From CALCHA01 sp035548175 (GTDB taxonomy: Bacteria; Planctomycetota; Phycisphaerae; WQYP01): 64,000 bases of DNA. The stretch lies in the NCBI GenBank assembly GCA_035548175.1, contig DASZTO010000079.1, forward strand, positions 62,001-126,000, given 5' to 3'. The notes below the pieces were generated by a model. It had not been told where the DNA came from. It made no database searches and saw only the letters and a program-made list of their open reading frames with translations. Positions within the stretch are counted from its first letter, which is position 1, and each line of letters begins with the position of its first letter. A program made the translations under genes and the position numbers. Below are positions 36,901 through 44,425 of this stretch, piece after piece.

Positions 36901-38485
36901 GGTCGTGCCCGGAGGTGAGACATCCATCCCCCAACGCCGCGCCAAGCAATTCGCCGAACGCTTCGGGAACAAAATCATCACCAAAGCCCGGCTCTTCAAG
37001 CGTGACGAAGTCATCGACAGACAACTCGCACGCCGCCACGTCGCCACGGTTGGCCGTCTTTACCTTGTGATCTGCCGTCAGCTTCAACGTGTACCCGGCG
37101 CGGGTCTTGAGCTCATACACATCCTTGTGCCCGGTCTTGAAGATATGATTGACAAAGACCGCGTTCCCGTCGCCGTTGATGATCTCCGCCGACTTGCCGA
37201 CCAGGTCGATGATCCGTTTAAAACCGGTCGTGGTGGCCACCAGCGTGTCACCGGTCACGCAGGGATTGCTCGCGTTGATCCGCCCGCTCTTCGGGCAGGT
37301 GTGCCACTCGTTGATCGTGTCGTCGTACTGCACGCCCGGATCCGCACAGCGCCACGCCGCATACGCGATCTGCCCCCACAGGTCGCGCGCCTTGAGCGTC
37401 TTGTGCACCTTCCCGTTGATCCGCTTGAACGTCTGCCAGTCGCCATCCGTTTCCACGGCTTTCAAAAACTTGTTGGCCACGCGCACGGAATTGTTCGAGT
37501 TCTGCCCCGACACCGTCATGTACGCTTCGCCGTTGAAGTCGTAATCCAGCTTCAACTTCATTTTCTTCGCAAGTTCCTGCTGCTCCTTGGGCAGGTGCTT
37601 GATGCCCTCGACCAGGCACGCGACCTTGATTTCCTCGCGCACCTTCCAGTTCACAAATTCTTCGATGTCCGGATGATCGAGGTCCAGGCAGACCATCTTC
37701 GCCGCCCGCCGCGTCGTGCCGCCGGACTTGATTGCCCCCGCCGCCCGGTCGCCGATCTTCAAAAAGCTCATCAGCCCCGAGGATTTCCCGCCGCCGGAGA
37801 GCGATTCATTTTCCCCGCGCACCTTTGAGAAATTCGTCCCCGTGCCCGAGCCATACTTGAACAACCGCGCCTCGCGCGTCCACAGGTCCATGATCCCGCC
37901 TTCGTTGACGAGATCATCATCCACGCTCTGGATGAAGCATGCATGTGGTTGCGGATGCGTATACGCATCGCTGGTCTGCTCCAGCTTTCCCGTCGTGGGA
38001 TTCACATGCCAGTGCCCCTGCGACGGCCCCGTCAATCCGTACGCGAAGTTCAGCCCCGTGTTGAACCACTGCGGCGAATTGGGCGCCGCGATCTGATGCA
38101 GCAGCATGTACGCCAGCTCGTCATAAAACGCGGCCGCATCTTCTTCCGTCGTGAAATACCCGTGCTGCTTGCCCCAGTGCGTCCAGCACCCGGCGAGCCG
38201 ATGCACCACCTGCTTCACCGACTTCTCCGGCCCCGTCCTGGGCTTCCCCGCCTCATCCAGCAGCGCCTTGCCCTCCCCGTCCACCTGCGGCACCCCCGCC
38301 TTCCGGAAATACTTGCTCACCACGATGTCCGTCGCCAGCTGCGACCAGTCCGCGGGAATCTCGGCGTCCTTCATCTCGAAGACCACCGTGCCATCCGTGT
38401 GCATGATCCGGCTGGTGCGCTTCGACCACTCAACGGTGGAGAAGACGTCAACGCCGGCCTTTGTGAAGCGACGGGAAATTTTCAT
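33932..38485 (-). CDS. nrdJ: B12-dependent class II ribonucleotide reductase with intein
   Basis: 1517 codons: an extein of 1150 residues plus an intein of 367. It reduces ribonucleotides to deoxyribonucleotides using adenosylcobalamin. The start at 38485 is preceded by GGAG. Conserved parts include HACFIQSVDDDLVNEGG with the first redox Cys, GSGTGTNFSKVR, NPCSEYMFLDNTACNLAS with the radical and second redox Cys, and the APTGTIGLLMDCDTTGVEP phosphate-binding loop. The C-terminus has the NrdJ zinc-type motifs CKTCG and CTCG/CYKCLNCG. The intein interrupts NP|CSEY. The gene follows dcd, 149 bases away, in the same direction, so dNTP genes are grouped. No cobalamin riboswitch is seen. Confidence 0.96.
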   Translation of the reverse strand: MKISRRFTKAGVDVFSTVEWSKRTSRIMHTDGTVVFEMKDAEIPADWSQLATDIVVSKYFRKAGVPQVDGEGKALLDEAGKPRTGPEKSVKQVVHRLAGCWTHWGKQHGYFTTEEDAAAFYDELAYMLLHQIAAPNSPQWFNTGLNFAYGLTGPSQGHWHVNPTTGKLEQTSDAYTHPQPHACFIQSVDDDLVNEGGIMDLWTREARLFKYGSGTGTNFSKVRGENESLSGGGKSSGLMSFLKIGDRAAGAIKSGGTTRRAAKMVCLDLDHPDIEEFVNWKVREEIKVACLVEGIKHLPKEQQELAKKMKLKLDYDFNGEAYMTVSGQNSNNSVRVANKFLKAVETDGDWQTFKRINGKVHKTLKARDLWGQIAYAAWRCADPGVQYDDTINEWHTCPKSGRINASNPCVTGDTLVATTTGFKRIIDLVGKSAEIINGDGNAVFVNHIFKTGHKDVYELKTRAGYTLKLTADHKVKTANRGDVAACELSVDDFVTLEEPGFGDDFVPEAFGELLGAALGDGCLTSGHDQEMLFITLGENEANLAGHLQANINECKRWLSDGDGRGVRETEVVTTPTGLRVGTSVRALVDRFRAFATLDCGSDNKAFTDDVFRLDQRSIAAVLRGVFTTDGTVANYGEKSQYVALDSTSLKLVRQVQMLLLGFGIKAKIYENRRAIGNATALLPDGKGGTRLYPVRQMHSLRISRGSRVLFEREIGFITGTAKATRLAELNRTVGAYSESFTDRVASLTHLGAEDVYDLTEPVSHHFVANGIVVHNCSEYMFLDNTACNLASINLMKLFNERTRQFDFEGFKHACRLWTIVLEISVLMAAYPSREIARLSYEYRTLGLGYANVGTMLMVSGIPYDSDTGRAICGAVSAIMTGESYATSAEMARELGAFPGFENNREDMLRVMRNHRAAAYDNPAEYEALTVRPMGIDASRFNGKHPNTVSLLHAARECWDRALALGEQYGYRNAQTTCIAPTGTIGLLMDCDTTGVEPDFALVKFKKLAGGGYFKIANGSLEPALATLGYTDAQIKDILTYVLGTLTLKGAPHINQEVLKAKGFTDEELAKIEACLPSVFELAFAFSPWSLGEDAMQRLGFARDQWQKPGFNLLRALGFSKRQIREANEIICGSQTIEGSPHLKQEHYAVFDCANKCGRKGQRFIHHSGHIKMMAAAQPFISGAISKTINMPNEVSVGDIEEAYLESWKLSLKAVALYRDGSKLSQPLNSVSDDDASDDQDVDALKQENAVGGGGCKTCGDPSLAMECKTDLAEPVKISEPVEKVVVKVVERPLRRRLPDTRASITHKFDIAGHEGYITVGLFEDNTPGEVFITMAKQGSTIGGLMDTIATLISLNLQYGVPVDAIVRKFEHMRFEPGGMTMNPDIPFAKSFVDYIVRWLGMQFVPGYRAANAPKRESQMNSVEPATAGDLGEAPVEAPALPTGGRQIVRDALAATERPKGNGNGHGHAAGPEMMTATLNIAMGTLMGDAPTCTCGSITVRNGSCYKCLNCGASLGCS
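36161..37261 (-). other. Intein in NrdJ with LAGLIDADG endonuclease
   Basis: A 367-residue in-frame insertion. It begins with Cys in CVTGDTLVATTTG (block A) and has block B TLKLTADHKVK near residues 58-68 with the TxxH motif. Two LAGLIDADG helices follow (FGELLGAALGDGCL near 102-115 and IAAVLRGVFTTDGTV). It ends HHFVANGIVVHN, with Cys as the +1 extein residue. All splicing residues are present, so splicing should occur. The two acidic helices suggest an active homing endonuclease. Confidence 0.95.
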
Positions 38486-38634
38486 GGGTGGTACTCCTTT
38501 ATTCCAGCGGCGGTCCGTCACCGCGGGGTTGTTTTTTTTCAGGCCGATCGAGGCTCCGGATCGGCGAATGCGTGCGCGTGCCCGACCATTCGCCCGCCCC
38601 AGCGACCGTGTGAGGGGCGCGGGGGAGGGGGGGG

Positions 38635-39189
38635 TCAGTCGACCTTTGGCAATGTCAGCCCTGGTTGATCCTGATACTTACCAGACTTGTCCGCGTAACT
38701 CCGGGCGCACACTTCTTCGCCGCGGAGAAAAATGATCTGGGCGATCCCTTCGTTGGCGTAGATCTTCGCCGGCAGCGGCGTGGTGTTGGAGATCTCGATG
38801 GTCACCTTGCCCTTCCATTCGGGCTCCAGTGGGGTGACGTTCACGATGATTCCGCAGCGGGCGTAGGTGCTCTTGCCGACGCAGATGGCGAGCATGTCGC
38901 GCGGGATTTCGAAGTACTCCACCGTTTCGCAGAGGGCGAAGGAGTTGGGCGGGATGAGGATAAAGCCTTTTTCGGCCGCGTCGACATCGACGAAGGAGCG
39001 CGGGTCGAAGTTCTTGGGATCGACGATGGAGGAGTTCACGTTGGTGAAGATTTTGAAGCGGGTGCCGACGCGCACGTCGTAGCCGTAGGAGGTGACGCCG
39101 AAGCTGACGGTGCCGGGGCGTTTGGCCTGCTTTTCGAAGGGCCGGATCGTGACCAGCCGCTCTATTTGGTTGTCGCTCAAGATACCCAT
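38635..39189 (-). CDS. dcd: dCTP deaminase
   Basis: A 184-residue trimeric enzyme converting dCTP to dUTP (or dUMP in bifunctional members) for thymidylate synthesis. The start at 39189 gives the family N-terminus MGILSDNQIERL. Conserved parts are VSFGVTSYGYDVRVG, FILIPPNSFALCETVEYFEI, VGKSTYARCGIIVNVTPLEP and GKVTIEISNTTPLPAKIY with the catalytic Glu, followed by ANEGIAQIIFL. It ends with a KYQDQPGLTLPKVD tail. The ribosome site is weak. A palindrome like a NrdR box lies 165 bases upstream, so dcd and nrdJ may be repressed together when dATP is high. Confidence 0.95.
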   Translation of the reverse strand: MGILSDNQIERLVTIRPFEKQAKRPGTVSFGVTSYGYDVRVGTRFKIFTNVNSSIVDPKNFDPRSFVDVDAAEKGFILIPPNSFALCETVEYFEIPRDMLAICVGKSTYARCGIIVNVTPLEPEWKGKVTIEISNTTPLPAKIYANEGIAQIIFLRGEEVCARSYADKSGKYQDQPGLTLPKVD

Positions 39190-39354
39190 GGAAGTGCACC
39201 GTCGGAGAAGGCCGGAGACAGGTGAAGGCGTCGGGGGTGGGGTGAGAGTTGCAGACAAGGGGGCATCCTCGCGGGGGTTATGGACGCGTGGGCGAGCGGG
39301 GCCGCCTGCCGCCTTTGTTAAGGACCCGTAAACCCGAGGCCGCGGCAAACAATA

Positions 39355-39370
39355 CCACTATATCTGGTGG
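39355..39370. promoter_or_regulatory. NrdR-box-like palindrome upstream of dcd-nrdJ
   Basis: CCACTATATCTGGTGG is close to the NrdR consensus ACACTATATATAGTGT in its arms and its CTATAT core. It lies in the dcd promoter region, before the two dNTP-synthesis genes. A second partial copy in reverse orientation (CCACCAGAT) starts at 39424. NrdR boxes normally occur as pairs, which supports the call; the spacing of about 69 bases is less typical. Confidence 0.5.
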
Positions 39371-39580
39371 TGTCAATCGCCTTCTTTAGCTAATCCTTGC
39401 GCGACAACTTATCCACCGACTAACCACCAGATTCCAGCGGCACTTGTGGTAGAACAAATTTTAGACCTCTATAGGTGGGGCTTCCAAGGAAATGTTTGGA
39501 CCCGGTAAAGGTCCGGCATTCGTTCGGTTGGCCAGAGGCAGCGCTCCCGCGCCCGCGCTGCGGCAACTTGGCCGCTGCCC

Positions 39581-39586
39581 TATAAT
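39581..39586 (+). promoter_or_regulatory. Candidate -10 box of mutY
   Basis: TATAAT ends 12 bases before the mutY ATG, in the context CCCTATAATGTC. The transcript would begin about five bases before the start codon, so translation may be nearly leaderless. No ribosome-binding site is present. Confidence 0.45.
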
Positions 39587-39598
39587 GTCTGCGCCGCT

Positions 39599-40789
39599 AT
39601 GACCGACTCCCCTACCCCACCACCCCAACCCCTGGCTCCGCCATCCACGCTCCACCACCGCCTGCTGGAGTGGTACGACCGGGCCAAGCGCGCCATGCCT
39701 TGGCGACAAACGACCGATCCCTACGCCATCTGGCTCAGTGAAACCATGCTCCAGCAAACCCAGGTGGAAACCGTCAAACCCTATTATGCCCGGTTCCTCG
39801 GTCGCTTCCCCACTATTAAGTCTTTGGCTGAAGCGGATTTGCAGGAAGTTCTCACCCTCTGGGCAGGCCTCGGCTATTACCGCCGCGCCAAGCACCTCCA
39901 TCTGGCGGCGCAGGCGGTGGTCCGGCACCACGGCGGTGAGCTGCCTGGCAGCGTCGAGGCGCTCCGAACCCTCCCGGGCATCGGACGTTACACCGCGGGT
40001 GCCATCGCCAGCATCGCCTTTGACCGCCCCGCACCGGTCGTCGATGGCAACGTGATGCGCCTGCTCGCGCGTCTCGCCGGCTACGACCGTGACATCGCCG
40101 ATCCCAAACACCACGCCTTCTTCTGGAGGCTCGCAGGAGAAATCGTATCCGCGGCTCGTTCAGGGTCTTACGGCGATGTCAATCAGGCGCTGATGGAGCT
40201 GGGCGCTACGGTGTGTACACCGCCGCCGTCGCGCCCGGCCTGCCTGCTGTGCCCCCTGTCCGCCGCCTGCCGGGCTTTTTCCGAGGGGCGCCAAGCGGAA
40301 TTGCCGGTCAAAAGTCCGAAAGCGCCCGTCCGCCCGATTCGCGGCATCGCCTTGATTCTGCTCCGCCCCCGAAGCGACACGCCCGGTGGTACGCTCATGG
40401 AAGTCCTGCTCATGCGGCGGGCTACCGGCACCATGTGGGAAGACATGTGGGAGTTCCCCACCCTCACACCACCTCCTAAACCTCGTCGTGCACGCAAGAT
40501 AGACCTTCACGATCTGGGTCGCCATGCCGCTGCATCCCTTGGCATCCCCGCACCGGCGTTCGTTTCGCGGGGGCACATCCGGCACACGCTCACGCACCGG
40601 TCGATCCAGCTGGAGGTCTTCCAAGCGGTTCTGCCGCCGGAGACGGAAGTGGCCACTCTGCCGGCGAGTCCGACGGCAGACGGCAAGAGCTATCGTGGGT
40701 CGCGTTGGGTTGCGTGGCCGCTAGCGGAGCCGAGGCCTTTGCCGATGGCCCGGCTGGTCACCAAAATTGCCCAAGCTGCCACAGGGTGA
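39599..40789 (+). CDS. mutY: A/G-specific adenine DNA glycosylase
   Basis: A 396-residue base-excision repair enzyme that removes adenine opposite 8-oxoguanine. Family landmarks run in order: MPWRQTTDPYAIWLSETMLQQTQV with the catalytic Glu, the helix-hairpin-helix LPGIGRYTAGAI, and the catalytic Asp in PAPVVDGNVMRLLAR. The [4Fe-4S] cysteines are CTPPPSRPACLLCPLSAAC, spaced 8-2-5 instead of the usual 6-2-5. The C-terminal NUDIX-like domain (from about residue 250) shows LLMRRATGTMWEDMWEFPT and GHIRHTLTHRSIQLEVF, and recognises 8-oxoG. Upstream is a TATAAT box very close to the ATG. The gene is divergent from dcd. Confidence 0.96.
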   Translation: MTDSPTPPPQPLAPPSTLHHRLLEWYDRAKRAMPWRQTTDPYAIWLSETMLQQTQVETVKPYYARFLGRFPTIKSLAEADLQEVLTLWAGLGYYRRAKHLHLAAQAVVRHHGGELPGSVEALRTLPGIGRYTAGAIASIAFDRPAPVVDGNVMRLLARLAGYDRDIADPKHHAFFWRLAGEIVSAARSGSYGDVNQALMELGATVCTPPPSRPACLLCPLSAACRAFSEGRQAELPVKSPKAPVRPIRGIALILLRPRSDTPGGTLMEVLLMRRATGTMWEDMWEFPTLTPPPKPRRARKIDLHDLGRHAAASLGIPAPAFVSRGHIRHTLTHRSIQLEVFQAVLPPETEVATLPASPTADGKSYRGSRWVAWPLAEPRPLPMARLVTKIAQAATG

Positions 40790-41033
40790 GGATTGGCACC
40801 GGACCGGCGATCAAGATCACGCTCCCAGGGTGGGAATTCTGTGGTATGCTCTTCACAGACATCTAACATTCTTTGCGACGGATGTCTTGCGGCGTGCGCA
40901 ACTGCTGGAGAAGGAACGCTCTAGCGACAATTCGCCAGCGCCCTGTAACTCTGCGCTGCCGTGGTCGTAGTATCGTTTGCGCCACGTGTGAAGACATCGT
41001 TAATGCTGCCCGGCCCGACGTTGTGAGGCCTGC

Positions 41034-42266
41034 TTGAGAATCCTGCATGTGACCCACGTGCTCCACCCCGAGGCCGGCGGTCCTCCGGCGGTGGCGGTGC
41101 ATCTTGCCGCGGCTCAGGCGCGGCTTGGGCATCGCGTGGAGATTCTGGGCCACTGTCCTGCCGGGGGCCTGGAGCAGGCGTCGGCGATGATCGAGCAGGT
41201 ACCGTTCGAGGTCAGTCTGCCGCACCGCCTGCTTCCGCTGCGCCGCGGCCTGCGCGCCCTGCCCGCCCTGCCATTTCGCAAAGCCGCCCGACAGGCATTG
41301 GGCCACACCGACATCGTTGTCGCCCACGGCATGTGGGACACATCGATCATTCACAGCACGCTGCTGGCCCAGCGGATGGGTGTTCCCTATTGCCTGCGCC
41401 CCGCGGGCACGCTGGATCCCTGGTCGCTTCGCCAGAAACGCCTCAAAAAAAACCTGAGCCTGCTGCTGCTGCACCGGCGGCTGCTCGCCAACGCGGCCTT
41501 TATTCATGCCACCAGCGATGAAGAAGCTCGCAACATTCGCGCCTTGCTGCGCTCGCTGCGCATCTCGACGCCGGTGCACATCATTCCCAACGGCATTTTT
41601 CTGCGCGACATCGAAAATCTTCCGCAGCGCGGCGATTTTTACGCCCAGCATCCGGAGCTCGGGGGCAAGCCTTACATCCTGTTCCTCGGGCGTCTGCATT
41701 ACAAAAAGCGCCCCGATCTGCTGATGCAGGCTTTTGCCCAGCTGGGCGAGGCCTTTTCCGAGTTCCATCTCGTGATTGCCGGTCCGGACGGGGGCGAGGC
41801 GGCCAAGCTGCGGTCGCTGTCCCGGCAGCGCGGAATCGCGGGGCGGGTGCATATGACGGGTCCGATCTATGGTCCGCAGCGTTTCGCGGCGTTCGTGGAT
41901 GCCGCCTGCTTTTGTCTGCCCAGCCATCAGGAGAATTTCGGGATCGCGGTGGTGGAAGCGATGGCGGCGGCGGCGCCGGTGGTGATTTCCGACCAGGTGC
42001 AAATCTGGCCGGAGATCGTGGAGGCGGGAGCGGGCGTGGTGTGCGAGTTGCGGGCGGAGGAGCTGGCCGGGTCGTTGCGGCGGGTGCTCGGGGTCGAATC
42101 GTCGCGCGTGGCGATGGGGCGGGCGGGGCAGGAGTTTGCCCGCCGGGAATATCTGTGGCGCGACATCGGCCATCGCTCGACGGACATTTACATGCAGTAC
42201 GTGCCCTGTAGCGCCGCCCCGGCCCGGTGCGGCGCGCTGGCGGCGGCTCCCTGCGGCAGCCGGTGA
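41034..42266 (+). CDS. Family 4 (GT-B) glycosyltransferase
   Basis: A 410-residue enzyme started at a TTG with GAGG seven bases upstream. The N-terminal half begins RILHVTHVLHPEAGGPPAVAVHLA, typical of GT4 with a Gly-rich donor loop. The C-terminal Rossmann half has YILFLGRLHYKKRPDLLMQAF, LVIAGPDGG and the ExxxE pattern PSHQENFGIAVVEAMAAAAPVV. It transfers a sugar from a nucleotide donor in the cytosol, possibly to a polysaccharide or lipid. The acceptor is unknown, and no polymer cluster is beside it. The last 20 residues are Ala/Cys-rich and atypical. A rare start codon is used. The preceding 244 bases hold only the promoter. Confidence 0.88.
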   Translation: MRILHVTHVLHPEAGGPPAVAVHLAAAQARLGHRVEILGHCPAGGLEQASAMIEQVPFEVSLPHRLLPLRRGLRALPALPFRKAARQALGHTDIVVAHGMWDTSIIHSTLLAQRMGVPYCLRPAGTLDPWSLRQKRLKKNLSLLLLHRRLLANAAFIHATSDEEARNIRALLRSLRISTPVHIIPNGIFLRDIENLPQRGDFYAQHPELGGKPYILFLGRLHYKKRPDLLMQAFAQLGEAFSEFHLVIAGPDGGEAAKLRSLSRQRGIAGRVHMTGPIYGPQRFAAFVDAACFCLPSHQENFGIAVVEAMAAAAPVVISDQVQIWPEIVEAGAGVVCELRAEELAGSLRRVLGVESSRVAMGRAGQEFARREYLWRDIGHRSTDIYMQYVPCSAAPARCGALAAAPCGSR

Positions 42267-42341
42267 CGGCGGCATTCGCATGGACGTCCGCCGATCCGCG
42301 GTTTATTCTCCGCTGCGCATCTCGTTGTCGGAGCCTGGATC

Positions 42342-43493
42342 ATGCGCCGCGTTTTTTTTACCGCCCTCTGCGCTGCCGCGTTGCTGCCGCTCTCGCCGAT
42401 TTTTGCGGCCCAGGAGTGGGTGTTCTTCGGCTCGCATCACACCGGGCCGGGCATCGGCTTTTCACGGGCCACGTTCGATGACCAGACCGGCAAGCTCGGA
42501 AAGCCGGAGTTCGTGCTTCAGGTGCAGGCGCCGGCCTATTACACCTTCACGAGGGACGGCAAATTCCTGTACACCTGCGACTCCGGAACCACGTTCAACG
42601 GCCAGCCCGGCGGGGGGGTGAGCGCGTTTTCGGTCGACGCCCATGCCGGCACGCTCACAGCTCTCAATGCGGTTTCCGCCGGCGGCGCCGACACCAGTTA
42701 CGTGGCGCTCGACCATTCCCAGAAGCACGTGCTGGCCGCGAATTATGGCGGCGGCAGCGTCGGGGTGTGGGCGATCAAGCCCGATGGATCGCTCGGGGAG
42801 CGCACGGCGTTCGATCAGCAGGTCGGCACCGGCCCCAATCCCACGCGTCAAACGCACGCCTACGCCCACTCGATTCAGGAAGCGCCTGGCGGCAAATTCG
42901 TGCTCGCGGCGGACCTCGGCGACGACCAGTTTTATGTCTATCGCTACGATGAGGAAAAGGGCACGCTGACCCCCAACGATCCGCCCAGCGTCCACATCAC
43001 GCCTGGCGACGGCCCGCGTCACTTCGCGTTCTCCAAGGATGCCAAGCGGGTCTATCTGATGACCGAGATGGGCAGTGCGATTCACGTCTTCGACTGGGAT
43101 GGCGACAAGGGGGCGCTTAGCGAGATTCAGCGCATCTCGGCATTGCCGGCGGATTTCAAAGGCACGAGCACGGGCGCGGAGATTCTGGTGCATCCGAACA
43201 ACCGGTTCGTCTACGCCACGAACCGCGTGGCGGGGAGCGACGGGTGGGTGGCGGTCTTTTCGGTGGATGCGGCGACGGGCAAGCTGACGCCGATCCAGGA
43301 GATTTCCAGCAAAGGCCAAATGCCTCGCAATATGGAGTTTGATCCCACCGGCAAGTGGCTGATCGTGACCAACCACGACAGCAACAACGCCCTGGTTTTT
43401 GCGGTCGACGGCACTACTGGCAAGCTCACGCAGACCGGCGAACCGGTGGACGTGCCCTATCCCTTCTGCCCGCGCTTTCTGGCGAAACCGTGA
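42342..43493 (+). CDS. Exported lactonase-family (7-bladed propeller) protein
   Basis: A 383-residue protein with a signal peptide cleaved near PIFAAQE. The start at 42342 has GGAG 11 bases upstream. The sequence is a beta-propeller of the 6-phosphogluconolactonase (PF10282) type. Repeated blades include YYTFTRDGKFLYTCDSG, VALDHSQKHVLAANYGGGSV and the signature PDGPRHF-like GDGPRHFAFSKDAKRVYL, with AEILVHPNNRFVYATNR and MPRNMEFDPTGKWLIVTN later. Cytosolic YbhE members hydrolyse 6-phosphogluconolactone; this exported one may act on another lactone or sugar acid. Planctomycetes carry several exported paralogues, so the exact substrate is not assigned. Confidence 0.88.
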   Translation: MRRVFFTALCAAALLPLSPIFAAQEWVFFGSHHTGPGIGFSRATFDDQTGKLGKPEFVLQVQAPAYYTFTRDGKFLYTCDSGTTFNGQPGGGVSAFSVDAHAGTLTALNAVSAGGADTSYVALDHSQKHVLAANYGGGSVGVWAIKPDGSLGERTAFDQQVGTGPNPTRQTHAYAHSIQEAPGGKFVLAADLGDDQFYVYRYDEEKGTLTPNDPPSVHITPGDGPRHFAFSKDAKRVYLMTEMGSAIHVFDWDGDKGALSEIQRISALPADFKGTSTGAEILVHPNNRFVYATNRVAGSDGWVAVFSVDAATGKLTPIQEISSKGQMPRNMEFDPTGKWLIVTNHDSNNALVFAVDGTTGKLTQTGEPVDVPYPFCPRFLAKP

Positions 43494-43585
43494 GCGCGGA
43501 TCCGCACGTTCCGGCGCGATCAGCCTCAGCGACATTCACAAGCCCGCCCAGGCACCCCGTGCTTTGACAGCGTATCATCCGCTGC

Positions 43586-44262
43586 ATGGGTCGCTATGAC
43601 GTTGCCACCGGAATTGAGGGCGAGAACGAGCCGGGCTCCCGCGGCCGGGTGCTGCGCAATGTGCGAGGCATCACGAGCAAGCGCGCAATGGACCAGGCCG
43701 AAGCGGAGGCCCTCCTGAGGGCGCAGAAACGATACGTGTCACTGGTGACGCCGGGCACACGGTTCACGGCCGCACTCCTCTGTACCATGCATCGCGACTG
43801 GCTTGGGCACATTTATCCTTGGGCCGGGCATTACCGAACCGTGGAAATGTCCAAGGGAAACTTCGTGTGGCCACCCGCTTTTCTTGTCGCACAGAATATG
43901 GCGCGGTTCGAACGCGAGTTTCTTGTTTCCTTTACTCCCTGTTCACACGGCGCGATCGAGGATGTCGGGATGCGCTTGGCCAAGGTGCAGGCAGAGTTTC
44001 TTTTGGTCCATCCGTTCCGCGAGGGCACGGGCGCATGAGCCGATGGATCACAAACCTGATGGCACTCCAGGCGGGATTTCCGGAGTTGGACTATGGATTC
44101 ACCAAGCGCGGAAAGTCCCGCCGGGATCGTGTTTACCTGGCCGCGGTTATCGCGGGGTATGGACAAAATTATGAACCTTTGGGGCGCTTCCTCGCAGAAG
44201 CCTTGCGCCGTGGCTTGCGGACTGGGGGTGCGAGCTTGATGTTGCGCGCGCCTTCAAAATAA
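43586..44262 (+). pseudogene. Fic-domain protein, frameshifted in active site
   Basis: The first frame (43586-44038) begins MGRYDVATGIEGENEPGSRG, as in Fic proteins of the cell-filamentation type, and reaches the catalytic motif as HPFREGTGA, then stops. A different frame carries on directly (from about 44033 to 44262) with RMSRWITNLMALQAGFP and an RDRVYLAAVIAGYGQNYEPL tail. One missing base between GGGC and GCATG would restore HPFREGTGRMSRW, against the canonical HxFx[DE]GNGRxxR. The gene would AMPylate target proteins if intact. It is less GC-rich than its neighbours. A sequencing error remains possible. A convergent small gene overlaps its end. Confidence 0.8.
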
Positions 44263-44348
44263 CTGGACTGAAGAACGCTGCGGCGCAGCATGCGCTCCCG
44301 GATCTCCGGGTCCCGAAGGTAGGGATTTGTCTCGATCAAGGGCTTCAT
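44169..44348 (-). CDS. Small convergent protein with Fic-inhibitory motif (antitoxin candidate)
   Basis: A 59-residue frame, MKPLIETNPYLRDPEIRERM followed by LRRSVLQSSYFEGARN and a basic Lys/Arg tail. The segment SSYFEG fits the (S/T)xxxE(G/N) motif of the inhibitory helix by which VbhA/FicA-type antitoxins block Fic enzymes. It is encoded on the opposite strand and overlaps the last 94 bases of the fic pseudogene, so the two transcripts are also antisense to each other. A TAGAAT box lies six bases before the ATG (44355-44360), giving an almost leaderless message. Known Fic antitoxins are usually upstream on the same strand, so this layout is unusual. Confidence 0.5.
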   Translation of the reverse strand: MKPLIETNPYLRDPEIRERMLRRSVLQSSYFEGARNIKLAPPVRKPRRKASARKRPKGS

Positions 44349-44425
44349 GAGCGTATTCTACCCTATCGGCCGGGCGTCGCCTAAACCTCAAGCATCGCCC
44401 GCAGGCTCGCGGTTTTCATGTTTTC

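Noticed and set aside
38486..38634. Cobalamin riboswitch before nrdJ
   Set aside because: A B12-dependent enzyme might be expected to have one, but no B12-box-like sequence or suitable folding is seen, and the gap is short. The unit seems to be controlled from upstream of dcd.
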